DNA of 64,000 nt. It comes from JABGQS01 sp963666505 (GTDB taxonomy: Bacteria; Bacillota; Clostridia; Christensenellales; SZUA-584). The notes below the pieces were generated by a model that ran no database searches, was not told where the DNA came from, and saw nothing but the letters and a program-made list of their open reading frames with translations. Both the position numbers and the translations under genes were made by a program. Each line of letters begins with the position of its first letter. Positions within the stretch are counted from its first letter, which is position 1. Positions 25,479 to 33,799 of this stretch are shown here, piece after piece. The stretch lies in assembly GCA_963666505.2 (NCBI GenBank), contig CAXXXL010000001.1, forward strand, positions 124,001-188,000, read 5' to 3'.

Positions 25479-25635
25479 CGCCAACCAACCATATTTCTCC
25501 TGTTTGTGTTTAGCGAAATAACATTAATAGCCAAACTTATTGGGAATCCCGCCGTTCCCTTTGGTCACTTTCAGGCAAATTCATCTGCTATATGTTGCTC
25601 CGCAACTCAGACTCCGGTTTGATCCTCTCGTCTGG
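25479..25635 (+). repeat. Dispersed T-arm-like repeat, copy C
   Basis: This stretch is a diverged copy of the repeats at 28172-28482: it shares the CGCCA-start, TCCTGTTT, the CCAA-GTT-type palindrome, TGGGAATC, a TTTGGTCACTTTCAGGC block and the closing CTCCGGTTTGATCC. It covers the 3' end of the O-antigen-ligase-like gene. Confidence 0.6.
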
Positions 25636-26852
25636 TAAAACTGTGAGGTCTGCGCAAGGCTTCCGCTGAATATGAACAGGAATATGATCGACGTCTGGAT
25701 CCAGAAAATAGTAACATCCAGAAGACCGTGAATGAGGACGCACCAAAGGGCGGCATATGCCATGCGTCGGATTGGGGAATGGGAAGTTCCCTTTCTCATG
25801 GATTTAAACATGGTGACGAAGCATGCAAATACCAGGGCAAATCCGATTACGCCGTAATTAAGCAGTATATCCAGTATCAGGTTGTGGGCGTGAACCGCCT
25901 TGTGCCCGTTGAATATTGCATATATTATTGTGTAGGAATTGCCGCCTCCGCCAAACAGGGGATGGACAGAGATGCCTTTTAGTGAAGTGATCCAGATCGA
26001 CAGCCGGGTATCAAGGTCGTTATCGATGCTATAATCCCGGGGTATAATAACCGAATATTTTAGCCCCAAGGCGACATAAACAGCTATGGCTGCCAGAGAA
26101 ACCCAGAAGAGCGAATAACGCTTGAAAAGCAGGAACATCAAAGGCAGTATGGACAGCGTGACCACAAATCCTGTCCGGCTGCCGCTGATATACAGCCCGA
26201 CAATGTTGACCAGTATAATAAGGCAATAGCGAAGTGTATGCGCACTTTGCGGTGTGCTGAGTATCTTGTAAAGGCACATCACAACGATAAACTCGATGAC
26301 CATTGCATAGTAATTCGCATTCATGAAGGTTGAAGGAGCACGGTAACCGGACGACTTTGACGCAATAGACTGAAGAAGCGCCATGACGAAGCATAGAACA
26401 CTGAGCCGGCAGCATAGCGAAATGCCTGTCTCAAACAGCTTCTGGGTCATGAACCGGCTTAAGAACATGCTGGTAAGCACAACTACGCATATGCCCAGCG
26501 CAATGTATACTCCTGTCTGATTGCTGTGGGCGACGGAAACGACCAACGCTGCTGCGCAAAAGAAGGCAGCGCTCCACAATATGACTTTGGGAATTTCCCG
26601 AAATACGTCATTATACTTCCTGCTGGCAAACATATAGATGATTATTGATAAACATACGGCAATTGTCACGCAGACCGATATCATCACAGAAAGCAGCAGC
26701 CCTAAAATAAGTATGCCCTCGATACCGTATTGCCTGATGAAATCCCTCAACATAATATAATATAGACCTCCCAAAAACCATGAAAGTATACTCAATATTG
26801 CAGATAATGTCAATCGCGTTATGGCTATTTGGGTACATATTTTACAAGACAT
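25581..26852 (-). CDS. O-antigen ligase/polymerase-like membrane protein
   Basis: The 423-residue protein has 10-12 hydrophobic segments and the signatures of the Wzy_C/WaaL family: ISGSRTGFVV (about 226), a long extracytoplasmic loop with RLSIWITSLKGISVHPLFGGG, and AHNLILDILLNYGVIG with the conserved His. Such proteins polymerise or transfer surface polysaccharide chains. No glycosyltransferases lie nearby. The last 15 or so codons fall within repeat copy C, so its C-terminus has probably been replaced. The ribosome site is weak. Confidence 0.8.
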   Translation of the reverse strand: MSCKICTQIAITRLTLSAILSILSWFLGGLYYIMLRDFIRQYGIEGILILGLLLSVMISVCVTIAVCLSIIIYMFASRKYNDVFREIPKVILWSAAFFCAAALVVSVAHSNQTGVYIALGICVVVLTSMFLSRFMTQKLFETGISLCCRLSVLCFVMALLQSIASKSSGYRAPSTFMNANYYAMVIEFIVVMCLYKILSTPQSAHTLRYCLIILVNIVGLYISGSRTGFVVTLSILPLMFLLFKRYSLFWVSLAAIAVYVALGLKYSVIIPRDYSIDNDLDTRLSIWITSLKGISVHPLFGGGGNSYTIIYAIFNGHKAVHAHNLILDILLNYGVIGFALVFACFVTMFKSMRKGTSHSPIRRMAYAALWCVLIHGLLDVTIFWIQTSIIFLFIFSGSLAQTSQFYQTRGSNRSLSCGATYSR

Positions 26853-26894
26853 TTACATAAGGCCGTCAGTATATGAAGCTGGGAGGGTTTACCT

Positions 26895-26996
26895 TTGTCG
26901 AGTATTATGAGTTTGTTTGACAACAGCATGACTGCATATGAAAGGAATAGTGCAAGCCTTGAATCCGGGGTTGAAAAAAGGCTGAAAAGCCATTGA
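26895..26996 (+). CDS. Possible small ORF (33 aa)
   Basis: A TTG-started frame of 34 codons follows GGGAGGG (26881-26887) at normal spacing. The peptide is hydrophilic (SSIMSLFDNSMTAYERNSAS then a charged end). Support rests only on the ribosome site; it may be the start of a decayed gene. Confidence 0.3.
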   Translation: MSSIMSLFDNSMTAYERNSASLESGVEKRLKSH

Positions 26997-27159
26997 AATG
27001 AGGACGGAATTTATGATGGGGAATCGTTTAGTGGGAGCGAAAAGAATGGAGGATAAACGAGTCTTTGATAGAATTGAGGAACGGATATTTGAGCTTAATC
27101 TAAATGCGGATGAAAAGTGGACGGGAGGTTACTGTGGGATAACCACAGAGAATGTCCTG

Positions 27160-27366
27160 TTAATCAACCTTATTGAAAACCACCGTTTGTTCTTTAAGAG
27201 AAATCTTCCCAACCTGATACCCGTATTCGAGCAGTTCCTTTTTATAGTTCAAAAAAGAATGGTCTATTTTTATTCCTAAGATTTCGTGTATTTGTGCGAA
27301 AGTCAGCATTATTGATTGTTTGTTGCTTGTTTGTATGTATTCCCACAGGGCGTTGTATTTGCTCAT
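27160..27366 (-). CDS. Small conserved-looking protein (68 aa)
   Basis: The 68-residue protein starts MSKYNALWEYIQ, continues LTFAQIHEILGIKIDHSF and ends with a basic, Tyr-rich part (NYKKELLEYGYQVGK). The KY-xLWEYI and FxxIxxIxG pattern resembles small DUF7662-type proteins; that family link is from memory and tentative. GAGGAGA lies before the ATG. A decayed copy exists at 25243-25439, which shows the gene was duplicated here. Confidence 0.65.
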   Translation of the reverse strand: MSKYNALWEYIQTSNKQSIMLTFAQIHEILGIKIDHSFLNYKKELLEYGYQVGKISLKEQTVVFNKVD

Positions 27367-27420
27367 GATATAGATCTCCTCGGCATTGGTTGCAATAGTA
27401 GATTATATAAGACTATTTAG

Positions 27421-28062
27421 TTATAGCCTTACATCAATTAATAGAGGTATAATTATAGTTGTAGTATCTTCTGTTTTAATAAAAAGTGATAATTTTTCGC
27501 TTACTTCATCAGGGTAAAGGTAATTACTTATTTTAATAGAAATTACACCTGCCCCAGTCTTAATAGCATTTTCAGCTATCTGATTGTATATTTTTTGCTT
27601 GGTTGGATCAAGATTAGAGAGTTTAGGGAATGCCAATGGTACATCTCGAATAATCTCTAAAATTCTTCGGACATATTCCACCCAAACAATAGTTTTGCTA
27701 ATTGGGTAAGTATTAATGTCGTAAATACTAAGAAGTAGCATTAATTCTTTTCTTAACTTAGGGAAACCGATTGACTGTGACATGAGATTTTGTATAGTAA
27801 TATTGTTCTTTGTGTTTTTAATTTTCACTAATGTATCGTTAATATTTGCTAATATTCTAAGACCAGTATTTGAATTAGTAATCTCATTATGTAACGACCA
27901 GTTACAAAAAAGTCGTAATATTAAAAATTTCTCGTTATCTGAATTGTCCATTTTGTCAAGTAATTTTCTAATTAAAATCAATAGAATACGTATATTATCT
28001 TCATTTATTTGCTCTTCTTTTTTAATAATAGCTCTAATTTTTCTAACGATATCGTCTTCCAT
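27421..28062 (-). CDS. Hypothetical AT-rich protein (213 aa)
   Basis: The 213-residue, mostly helical protein (IVRKIRAIIKKEEQINEDNI near the start, GAGVISIKISNYLYPDE near the end) has no recognised motif and no membrane helix. Its codon use is clearly more AT-rich than that of the flanking housekeeping genes, which suggests recent acquisition. It lies in the accessory patch next to tRNA-Gly. No good ribosome site is visible. Confidence 0.6.
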   Translation of the reverse strand: MEDDIVRKIRAIIKKEEQINEDNIRILLILIRKLLDKMDNSDNEKFLILRLFCNWSLHNEITNSNTGLRILANINDTLVKIKNTKNNITIQNLMSQSIGFPKLRKELMLLLSIYDINTYPISKTIVWVEYVRRILEIIRDVPLAFPKLSNLDPTKQKIYNQIAENAIKTGAGVISIKISNYLYPDEVSEKLSLFIKTEDTTTIIIPLLIDVRL

Positions 28063-28171
28063 TAAATCTTATGTGAAATTTCATAGTCTAGTATTATGAA
28101 ACTTTATCCTCACTCTCTTTTAAATTCTGCATACTCTTAATGCAACCAAAAAGTATTATGATATATATTTT

Positions 28172-28482
28172 CGCCACTCACCCACATTTTTCCTGTTTTC
28201 GTTTACCGATATTACCAATATGTCGCCCAACGTTAATGGGAATCGCTCGCCGTTTCCTTCGGTCACTATCAGGCCACGTCGCTAAAAACGTGCCGTCGGC
28301 ACGTTTTCTTAACGCTCACGTTCGATTCTCTTCATCCGCAGGAACTGTCATATACCAATATGACCAAGATGTCTCCAAGTTCAACGGGAATCGCTCCGCA
28401 GGCTCTCGCCTGCTATCACGCCACCTCGCCTGCCTTCATCCGCCACTGGCGGTGGCAGGCTCCGGTTCGATTCCCATCACCC
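28172..28482 (+). repeat. Tandem T-arm-like repeats, copies A and B
   Basis: Copy A (28172-28339) and copy B (28350-28482) share ACCAATATG, a CCAA-GTT-type palindrome, GGGAATCGCTC, TATCA-GCCAC-TCGC, and end in CGTTCGATTCTCTTCATCCG or GGTTCGATTCCCATCACCCG. The last resembles the final 20 bases of the adjacent tRNA-Gly (GGTTCGATTCCCTTCACCCG), one mismatch in copy B, but is inverted relative to it. In each unit GGGAATCG and CGATTCCC can pair. No coding potential. Confidence 0.65.
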
Positions 28483-28489
28483 GAAGCGA

Positions 28490-28529
28490 AAAAAGGCAAG
28501 TCACCGGTTATTCCGGTGACTTGCCTTTT
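28490..28529 (-). terminator. Terminator after tRNA-Gly
   Basis: A 17-base-pair perfect stem (AAAAGGCAAGTCACCGG and its complement) with a TTATT loop begins at the tRNA 3' end on the minus strand and ends in a T-run. Confidence 0.9.
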
Positions 28530-28602
28530 GGAGCGGGTGAAGGGAATCGAACCCTCATAGCCAGCTTGGGAAGCTGGAGCTCTGCCACTGAGCTACACCC
28601 GC
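28529..28602 (-). tRNA. tRNA-Gly (anticodon CCC)
   Basis: The minus strand folds as a complete 74-base tRNA: acceptor GCGGGTG/CACCCGC, D arm with AGCTCAGTGGCAGAGCT, anticodon stem CCAGC/GCTGG with loop TTCCCAA (anticodon CCC, reads GGG), T arm GAGGGTTCGATTCCCTTC, discriminator T and an encoded CCA. The variable loop is short. It borders the accessory patch, as tRNA genes often do. Confidence 0.95.
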
Positions 28603-28648
28603 AGTAAGCTTTTCACATTATAACACAAATCAACAAAAATGCTAAGTA

Positions 28649-28990
28649 TTATTTACTCAAATTTTTTCCGTATTTTACAACATCAACATCCGTTACCATA
28701 ACAAGCCCTTCGTTTACCATTTCCTCTATAACCGGCAGCGCTTTGTCGATTCTTTCGGGTTTGTCTATTGCTTCTATAACTATGGGTAAACTGGAGCTCA
28801 GTTCAAGTATCCTTGTAGTACTGATGCGCTTTCCCTGCCCATAGCCTTCTATACCGCGCATAACTGTTACTCCGGCGATGTCCAGCTTTCTAAGCTCGAG
28901 CACGACGGCGTGGTAGAGGTTGTGCCCCTTATATTTCGAATCTTCGCTGACATAAACCTTCATTATCCTGCATTTGCCGTTAATATTCAT
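28649..28990 (-). CDS. DUF190 family protein linked to the fluoride exporter
   Basis: The 113-residue protein matches DUF190: KVYVSEDSKYKGHNLYHAVV, GVTVMRGIEGYGQGK, and the ELSSSLPIVIEAIDKPERID segment. DUF190 proteins have a PII-like (ferredoxin-like) fold and are often encoded beside crcB; a role in controlling fluoride export is likely but unproven. AAAGGA lies before the ATG. It is the last gene after crcB2. Confidence 0.9.
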   Translation of the reverse strand: MNINGKCRIMKVYVSEDSKYKGHNLYHAVVLELRKLDIAGVTVMRGIEGYGQGKRISTTRILELSSSLPIVIEAIDKPERIDKALPVIEEMVNEGLVMVTDVDVVKYGKNLSK

Positions 28991-29005
28991 ATTACTATCC
29001 TTTCT

Positions 29006-29362
29006 CTAAAACAATCCACCAAGGTAATAGCCCGCCAAGTACACAGCCATCCCGATTATGAGCGTACCCGTGATATATATTGCTGCGTTCTTCTTCTCGT
29101 TTTCCGCAAACAGGCTTATCTCCTCATACATAAAAGTAGAGAACGTCGTGAATGCTCCGAGGAACCCGTCGCCCAAAAGCACATATACGTTTCCTGTAAC
29201 CTGCAGTCCCATCAACAGCCCCAGCAGCAGCGGCCCGGCTGTGTTCGCCGCAAACGTGCCAAACGGTATAACGGAGTCGGACCGTGACTGTATCGCTTTT
29301 CCGACTGAGTATCTTGCCAGCGCTCCAAGTGCGCCGCCTATACCGACAAATACTATGTCCAT
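29006..29362 (-). CDS. crcB: Fluoride exporter CrcB/Fluc, second subunit
   Basis: The protein has four membrane helices and the Fluc signature GAFTTFSTFMYEE, plus the N-terminal GGALGALARYSVGK. Fluc channels work as dual-topology dimers that let fluoride out of the cell. Tandem crcB genes usually encode a heterodimer of opposite topology. I start at the ATG at 29362, which overlaps the TAG of the upstream crcB; a longer frame has no ribosome site. Confidence 0.93.
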   Translation of the reverse strand: MDIVFVGIGGALGALARYSVGKAIQSRSDSVIPFGTFAANTAGPLLLGLLMGLQVTGNVYVLLGDGFLGAFTTFSTFMYEEISLFAENEKKNAAIYITGTLIIGMAVYLAGYYLGGLF

Positions 29363-29363
29363 G

Positions 29364-29768
29364 CTACAACTCGCCTTTCTTGCCAAGCGAGATGCGCTTT
29401 ATTAGCTTGTTCGCCAGCGCCATGCCAAGATACCCGGCCGCTATGCCAAGCAGGGGAGTTGCGACGAAGTAAACAGCCCCGAGTGCGCCAGAGCCGGATA
29501 AAAACAGAGTGGCCGTCTCCTTACAGAACGTAGAGAACGTCGTAAAACCGCCCAGCAGCCCCACGGTCACGCCCAGCCTTGCATCAGCGCTTATCCTGAC
29601 CATCTGCAGCGAAAGAGTTACAAACAGCGTCAGCACAAAACACCCGATGACGTTCGTGACAAGTGTGTTTACCGGAAACCGGTCTGTTATCTGTATTAAC
29701 TTGATAAGATACCGCAGGACAGCGCCGCCTGCGCCTCCCAGTGCGATATATATGTACTTACGCAACAA
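29364..29768 (-). CDS. crcB: Fluoride exporter CrcB/Fluc, first subunit
   Basis: The 134-residue, four-helix protein has GGAGGAVLRYLI at the start, NVIGCF in helix 2 (the conserved Asn of the pore), and GGFTTFSTFCKET in helix 3 with the conserved Phe and Thr residues. It is followed by crcB2 and DUF190 in one operon. I looked for the fluoride riboswitch in the 85 bases upstream and did not find its core. Confidence 0.93.
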   Translation of the reverse strand: MLRKYIYIALGGAGGAVLRYLIKLIQITDRFPVNTLVTNVIGCFVLTLFVTLSLQMVRISADARLGVTVGLLGGFTTFSTFCKETATLFLSGSGALGAVYFVATPLLGIAAGYLGMALANKLIKRISLGKKGEL

Positions 29769-29853
29769 AACCTCTTTTCGAAAATCCTTTATAAAGCTTC
29801 CGGCTCAATTCTTGCATGAACCCTCTGCCAGCAGTTAAAGTGCTTCGGAGTCT

Positions 29854-31026
29854 CTACCGGTCGGCGTACTGTTTCTTCATACTGTTATATTCGCTGACGA
29901 TCTTGTCTTTGAGCTCGCCGTCTATATCACTGTATTTTTCGACAGCTTTTTCTATTCCGTTGTGTGCAATATACTGCTGTATCTCTACTGCAGAAGCATC
30001 CTGCGGATTGTCGAACAGATACCCTGCGGCGATTGCCGGTACAATACCGTCTGCGCTCATTCCCTGCTCGATGCAGTAAAGCGCAGCCCCAACCAGCCTG
30101 TCGGTGTTCTTTAGCTTTCTCTTAGGGTCTCCGCCCACTCTTGCGTTGGTGTCTTTGAGCGCCCGGTTGCCAAAACGCCTTATAAGGTCGTAAACGTTGG
30201 CTTCGACTTCTTCTGCAGGTATGCCGTAATCTTTGCTGAGCGCATGCGCTACGTTTAGCATAGCTGCTTTTGCCTTATCGGCGATCTCTTTATCTTCAGC
30301 AGACTCGTAAACAAAAGTATATCCTTTAAGCCAGCCGAAATATGCGCATATAGCGTGCCCCATGTTGTGAATAAACAATTTTCTGCGAATGTAAAAACCA
30401 AACGGCGAGAACGGCACAAGGTTGTTGAGCTTCGGGATGTCTCCAATGAAAGCGTCTTTGTCAACAGGCAGCTCTTCATAAGGCTCCACGACCACCCGAA
30501 GGAAATTGTCGCCCCTCATCTCATCTGTCATCACGGGAACCATCCTGCCTATTGAAGCTTCTACCAGCCCGACTTTGTTATCGAGATAATCTCTTGTTTC
30601 CGGCTTCACAGCCTGCTCCAGCAGCCCTCTTAAGTACTTGTCAGCATCGAGAAGGTTCTCTGCGATGATTATGTTGAGCGGAGCCTTGCCTGCCTGCGCT
30701 CTTGCATCAAGCCCGGCTGCGATGTTTGCTGCGATCTTCGGAAGTATATTTACTCCGACTGCCGTAGCCATTATATCGGCGCTCAATATCTCATCAACGA
30801 CTGCCTGCTTGTCTAGCCCGCTTACTGCACTTGCGTTTTTGACCATGACTTCTTTGTCGCCTTCATTGGACACCATTCTTACGGGATACTGTCCGTCGGC
30901 GTTAAGTTTGTCCACTACTTCCTGCACAACGTCTATGAAAACGACCTGCATTCCGGATTCGGAAAACACTTTCCCTATAAACCCTCTGCCGATGTTTCCG
31001 GCGCCGTACATTACTGCTTTTTTCAT
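29854..31026 (-). CDS. mtlD: Mannitol-1-phosphate 5-dehydrogenase
   Basis: The 390-residue protein has the nucleotide site AVMYGAGNIGRGFIG at its start, VEASIGRMVPV, FIHNMGHAICAYFGWLKGY (catalytic Lys/His region) and the MtlD C-terminal helical domain. It oxidises mannitol 1-phosphate to fructose 6-phosphate with NAD. The ATG at 31026 is chosen because AAAGGAG lies 8 bases upstream. No mannitol PTS genes are in the window, so substrate supply is encoded elsewhere. Confidence 0.93.
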   Translation of the reverse strand: MKKAVMYGAGNIGRGFIGKVFSESGMQVVFIDVVQEVVDKLNADGQYPVRMVSNEGDKEVMVKNASAVSGLDKQAVVDEILSADIMATAVGVNILPKIAANIAAGLDARAQAGKAPLNIIIAENLLDADKYLRGLLEQAVKPETRDYLDNKVGLVEASIGRMVPVMTDEMRGDNFLRVVVEPYEELPVDKDAFIGDIPKLNNLVPFSPFGFYIRRKLFIHNMGHAICAYFGWLKGYTFVYESAEDKEIADKAKAAMLNVAHALSKDYGIPAEEVEANVYDLIRRFGNRALKDTNARVGGDPKRKLKNTDRLVGAALYCIEQGMSADGIVPAIAAGYLFDNPQDASAVEIQQYIAHNGIEKAVEKYSDIDGELKDKIVSEYNSMKKQYADR

Positions 31027-31095
31027 GATGTAAACTCCTTTGTGAAAATTTAAAACTTTATTACTCAAAAATAATACACTTTAAGACGAGCAGTG

Positions 31096-31304
31096 TCAAT
31101 TTAAGAGATACCGGGCGATTGTCTTTTTGCTTTCGCCGAGTCGTTTCATTTGTGTCAACGCAGTTTCGTCTGCATAGCCTGTCTTCGACAAGATTATACT
31201 ATGTGCCCATATATTAAATGTGCAGCAAAAAAAGGCCGAGTTACTGACCTTTTTTAATAAGTTTTCTTTAGTCCCGTAAGACCGGGGGTCTTATGAGAGG
31301 TTTT
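31096..31304. other. Intergenic region with a possible 31-codon remnant
   Basis: On the minus strand 31191-31096 reads a protein-like frame (SKTGYADETALTQMKRLGES then KKTIARYLLN and a stop). Its only start options are TTG at 31191, 1 base from a TATAAT, or an internal ATG without ribosome site. It may be a decayed end of a gene; the TATAAT (31198-31193) may instead serve mtlD. Confidence 0.3.
31229..31258. terminator. Terminator between mtlD region and ferredoxin gene
   Basis: AAAAAGGCC and GACCTTTTT form a stem with one mismatch and A/T runs on both sides. It lies 50 bases past the ferredoxin stop on the minus strand. Confidence 0.55.
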
Positions 31305-31475
31305 TTATTCAGGTGATATTGCGTTTGTAGGACAAACGTCAGCGCATGCGCCGCAGTCGATACAAGTGTCAGCATCGATAACATACTGAGTATCACCCTC
31401 AGAGATAGCACTCGTCGGACATTCGCTTTCGCAAGCTCCGCAAGAAATGCATTCATCACTGATTACATATGCCAT
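31305..31475 (-). CDS. 2[4Fe-4S] ferredoxin
   Basis: The 56-residue protein is a clostridial-type ferredoxin with two CxxCxxCxxxCP clusters: CISCGACESECP (residues 9-20) and CIDCGACADVCP (about 38-49). It carries low-potential electrons. The ATG at 31475 is used because GGAGGTGA precedes it; a longer in-frame extension lacks such a site. It is transcribed as a single gene. Confidence 0.95.
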   Translation of the reverse strand: MAYVISDECISCGACESECPTSAISEGDTQYVIDADTCIDCGACADVCPTNAISPE

Positions 31476-31563
31476 GGTCTTCACCTCCGTATTTATTGAC
31501 GTGTATATTGTATATTCGACGCTTAAAAAATGCAAGTAGTTTTTACTACATGCCGAAAATGCA

Positions 31564-32553
31564 TTACGGTTGCTGAATCGTTACGCAAATCCCGTCTTTG
31601 CCGGAGGCCGCTTTTTCATATATGATGTCGGCTATTGCAATGTCATAGGCGCCAATGCCTATAGGCAGCCCGAATATACGCTCTTCATCGTTCTCACGCC
31701 CCGGCATGTTTCCGCTAACGATCTGCTCTAGTTCACAATAGAGATCGTTGTCCGTAATCATTCTATTTTCAGCAAGTTCTTTTAATTCTCCTCTGTGCTT
31801 TGCCTGTGCCCACGAATCGGTGACAATCTTTGTGCCCGAAAGAGCAAATCCATCTTCTACCTGCTGATAGCTGCCCATGCCCAGCACTGTAGTCCCCGGC
31901 TGAATCCATTCGTTTTTTAAGAAAGGGCGTTTTGCTGTAGTCAGCATAACTATGAGCCTGGCACTTCGTGCTGCCTGCTCCAGACCTGTGCTGATGTGAA
32001 CTCTGTTTTCAAGTGGTGTTCCATCAATGGTGCTGATAAACTCTTCGATTCTTTGCACATCAAGGTCATAGAAATGTATATCGGCGTTTGGATGCTCATA
32101 ACCGAGGCATCTGGCTGCCATACGGCCCTGTGCCCCTGCTCCAACTATTAGTATGCGTTTAAGGCTCTTTGCTGAGAGATACCTCGAAAACACCGCTGCT
32201 GAAGCGCCTGTACGATAGTCTGATATCAGTCTTGCATCCATAACTGCCTTTGCATAACCGGTAGCTGGGTCAGTCAGCACGATAACACCCATTATGTATG
32301 GAAGATTGTACTTTCTGTTATTGCCGAATCCTCCGATCCATTTTATGCCTCCCACCTGCCTTTGCTGCACATACGCTGGCATGGCGTTGCACCATGCCTC
32401 ATGGCCTATTTCCGACATATCTGTGTTTGTCTTTGGTGGCATGTTTATACGTCTAGCGCCAAGTTCATGGAATACAAAGTCTACTGTCTCAACAGTCATC
32501 TCTACGTTTAAATACTTTTCTGTTTCTTTAGTGTTTAATATAAGAGTGCTCAT
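31564..32553 (-). CDS. Ornithine cyclodeaminase/mu-crystallin family protein
   Basis: The 329-residue protein has the family segments KWIGGFGNNRKYNLPYIMG (substrate-binding Lys region), VMDARLISDYRTGA, the Rossmann site ILIVGAGAQGRMAARCL and VLGMGSYQ. Members include ornithine cyclodeaminase, alanine dehydrogenase and N-carboxyethyl amino-acid synthases. The motifs do not tell which reaction is run here. It stands alone; the ribosome site AAAGGAA is 14 bases from the ATG, longer than usual. Confidence 0.88.
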   Translation of the reverse strand: MSTLILNTKETEKYLNVEMTVETVDFVFHELGARRINMPPKTNTDMSEIGHEAWCNAMPAYVQQRQVGGIKWIGGFGNNRKYNLPYIMGVIVLTDPATGYAKAVMDARLISDYRTGASAAVFSRYLSAKSLKRILIVGAGAQGRMAARCLGYEHPNADIHFYDLDVQRIEEFISTIDGTPLENRVHISTGLEQAARSARLIVMLTTAKRPFLKNEWIQPGTTVLGMGSYQQVEDGFALSGTKIVTDSWAQAKHRGELKELAENRMITDNDLYCELEQIVSGNMPGRENDEERIFGLPIGIGAYDIAIADIIYEKAASGKDGICVTIQQP

Positions 32554-32796
32554 ATTGATAGTTATCGTTCCTTTCTAAAATAAAGCCCGTTCGGGGAGTA
32601 TGAGATTGTTGTTTATAATTCTATACAAGTATGAAAAAGGATACAAGTATAATAAGAAATTTGTGTAAATACTATTTATTCTTAATTATGCATAGGTTGA
32701 ATACTTTTAGAAGCGATATTAATAAAGTGAAGCAGGCTATACTGCGAATAAAAGAAGGTTAGGCTTGCGGAAAACAAAAAAAGGCTTAGCGCCCTT

Positions 32797-33708
32797 TTAG
32801 TTTTCAAAGTCTTCTATTTTGGCGATCAGTGAACCGGTGTTATACATATTCACTATATGCCATTTAGAATCTCCAAAATCACTCAGCTTTTCTTCGCTGC
32901 CTCCGTCTATGTCTGCATTACAGCATATTTGCTCGCCGTTGATATACCTTGTGTAATACATGTTTGAACGGTTGATGTTGAATCCGGAACAGGAATACTC
33001 TACGACGGCAACCGCCAGTTTTCCTTCCAGGCCAAGCCGCACTATATAGCCAGTCACGCCGTCTATGTAATAGATATCGTCGTCCATAATGCAGAACATC
33101 ACCACGGCCTTTTTAATGACGACTTCGCTGCCGGTGCCGTCTATGTCGGCGCTGTATATATAGCCGTCCTTGGTGTTCTTGTAATAAATCTTTCCTGAAT
33201 ATACGTTGAGACTGTCGGCGTTTTCGATTGGCTTAAAGCCTGTTTCTTCTCCGTCAGAGCTTCTTGCGTCTATACTGCTGTCCTCAACGTAATACATAAT
33301 ACCGTCATATATCTGCAGTAGCCGGACGTCTTTTTCAAGAACCAATTCGGGCGCAGCATCATCAATGTTTGCACGAAACACACCCTCAGGCTTACAGTAA
33401 TAGAGCGTACTGCCAACAAGGTTCATATACAGCCCGCCGTCCTCTGTAACGAGGCTGTTATCTCCCGTTTCCGGGTTAGAGCGAACGGTGCTTCCCGCAG
33501 GGTAAGCGTCGCCATACATATAGCGGAATATTAGATCATCTCCGGTCTTTACTGAAAAGCCGTAGTTTAAAATGTTACCCGTTGTCGTTCCGTTGTGAAG
33601 CGGCAGCGGCTCTTTGTCAGCGTTGTCGGCAATATTGAATATGGAGCAGCCCGCAAATAAAACAACAAGCATCGCAGCAGCGGCTGCTATCAAAATCTTC
33701 TTTTTCAT
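32797..33708 (-). CDS. Lipoprotein with DUF5050-type beta-propeller
   Basis: The 303-residue protein has a type II signal peptide (MKKKILIAA..., lipobox LFAGC with Cys at residue 21). The rest repeats a pattern of short beta-strands with aromatic YY pairs (GSTLYYCKPEG, GIMYYVEDSS, GKIYYKNTKDGYIY, DDIYYIDGVTGYI, NMYYTRYINGE), typical of the DUF5050 propeller found on Clostridial cell surfaces. Role unknown, probably ligand binding. AGGAGGA precedes the ATG. Confidence 0.85.
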   Translation of the reverse strand: MKKKILIAAAAAMLVVLFAGCSIFNIADNADKEPLPLHNGTTTGNILNYGFSVKTGDDLIFRYMYGDAYPAGSTVRSNPETGDNSLVTEDGGLYMNLVGSTLYYCKPEGVFRANIDDAAPELVLEKDVRLLQIYDGIMYYVEDSSIDARSSDGEETGFKPIENADSLNVYSGKIYYKNTKDGYIYSADIDGTGSEVVIKKAVVMFCIMDDDIYYIDGVTGYIVRLGLEGKLAVAVVEYSCSGFNINRSNMYYTRYINGEQICCNADIDGGSEEKLSDFGDSKWHIVNMYNTGSLIAKIEDFEN

Positions 33709-33748
33709 GTTCCTCCTATTGGGATATCATCTGCCAAGGTCCGTAAAA

Positions 33749-33790
33749 CAAAAATCCGGCATCTGCGGAAAGGCAAACGCCGGATGTTTT
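33749..33790 (-). terminator. Terminator after fba
   Basis: AAAAATCCGGC and GCCGGATGTTTTTT flank a loop of about 18 bases, 10 bases past the fba stop on the minus strand. Confidence 0.75.
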
Positions 33791-33799
33791 TTAAACTTT

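Noticed and set aside
26998..27279. Plus-strand frame of 93 codons
   Set aside because: Its second half is the exact antisense of the 68-residue gene at 27160-27366, which has a decayed paralogue and a good ribosome site. The first half has no recognisable pattern.
28172..28482. Integron attC sites
   Set aside because: The CCAA-GTT palindromes looked similar at first, but the GTTRRRY core and the paired spacing of attC sites are not met, and no integron integrase is present.
29769..29853. Fluoride riboswitch before crcB
   Set aside because: The conserved core of the crcB motif could not be found upstream of either crcB or mtlD.
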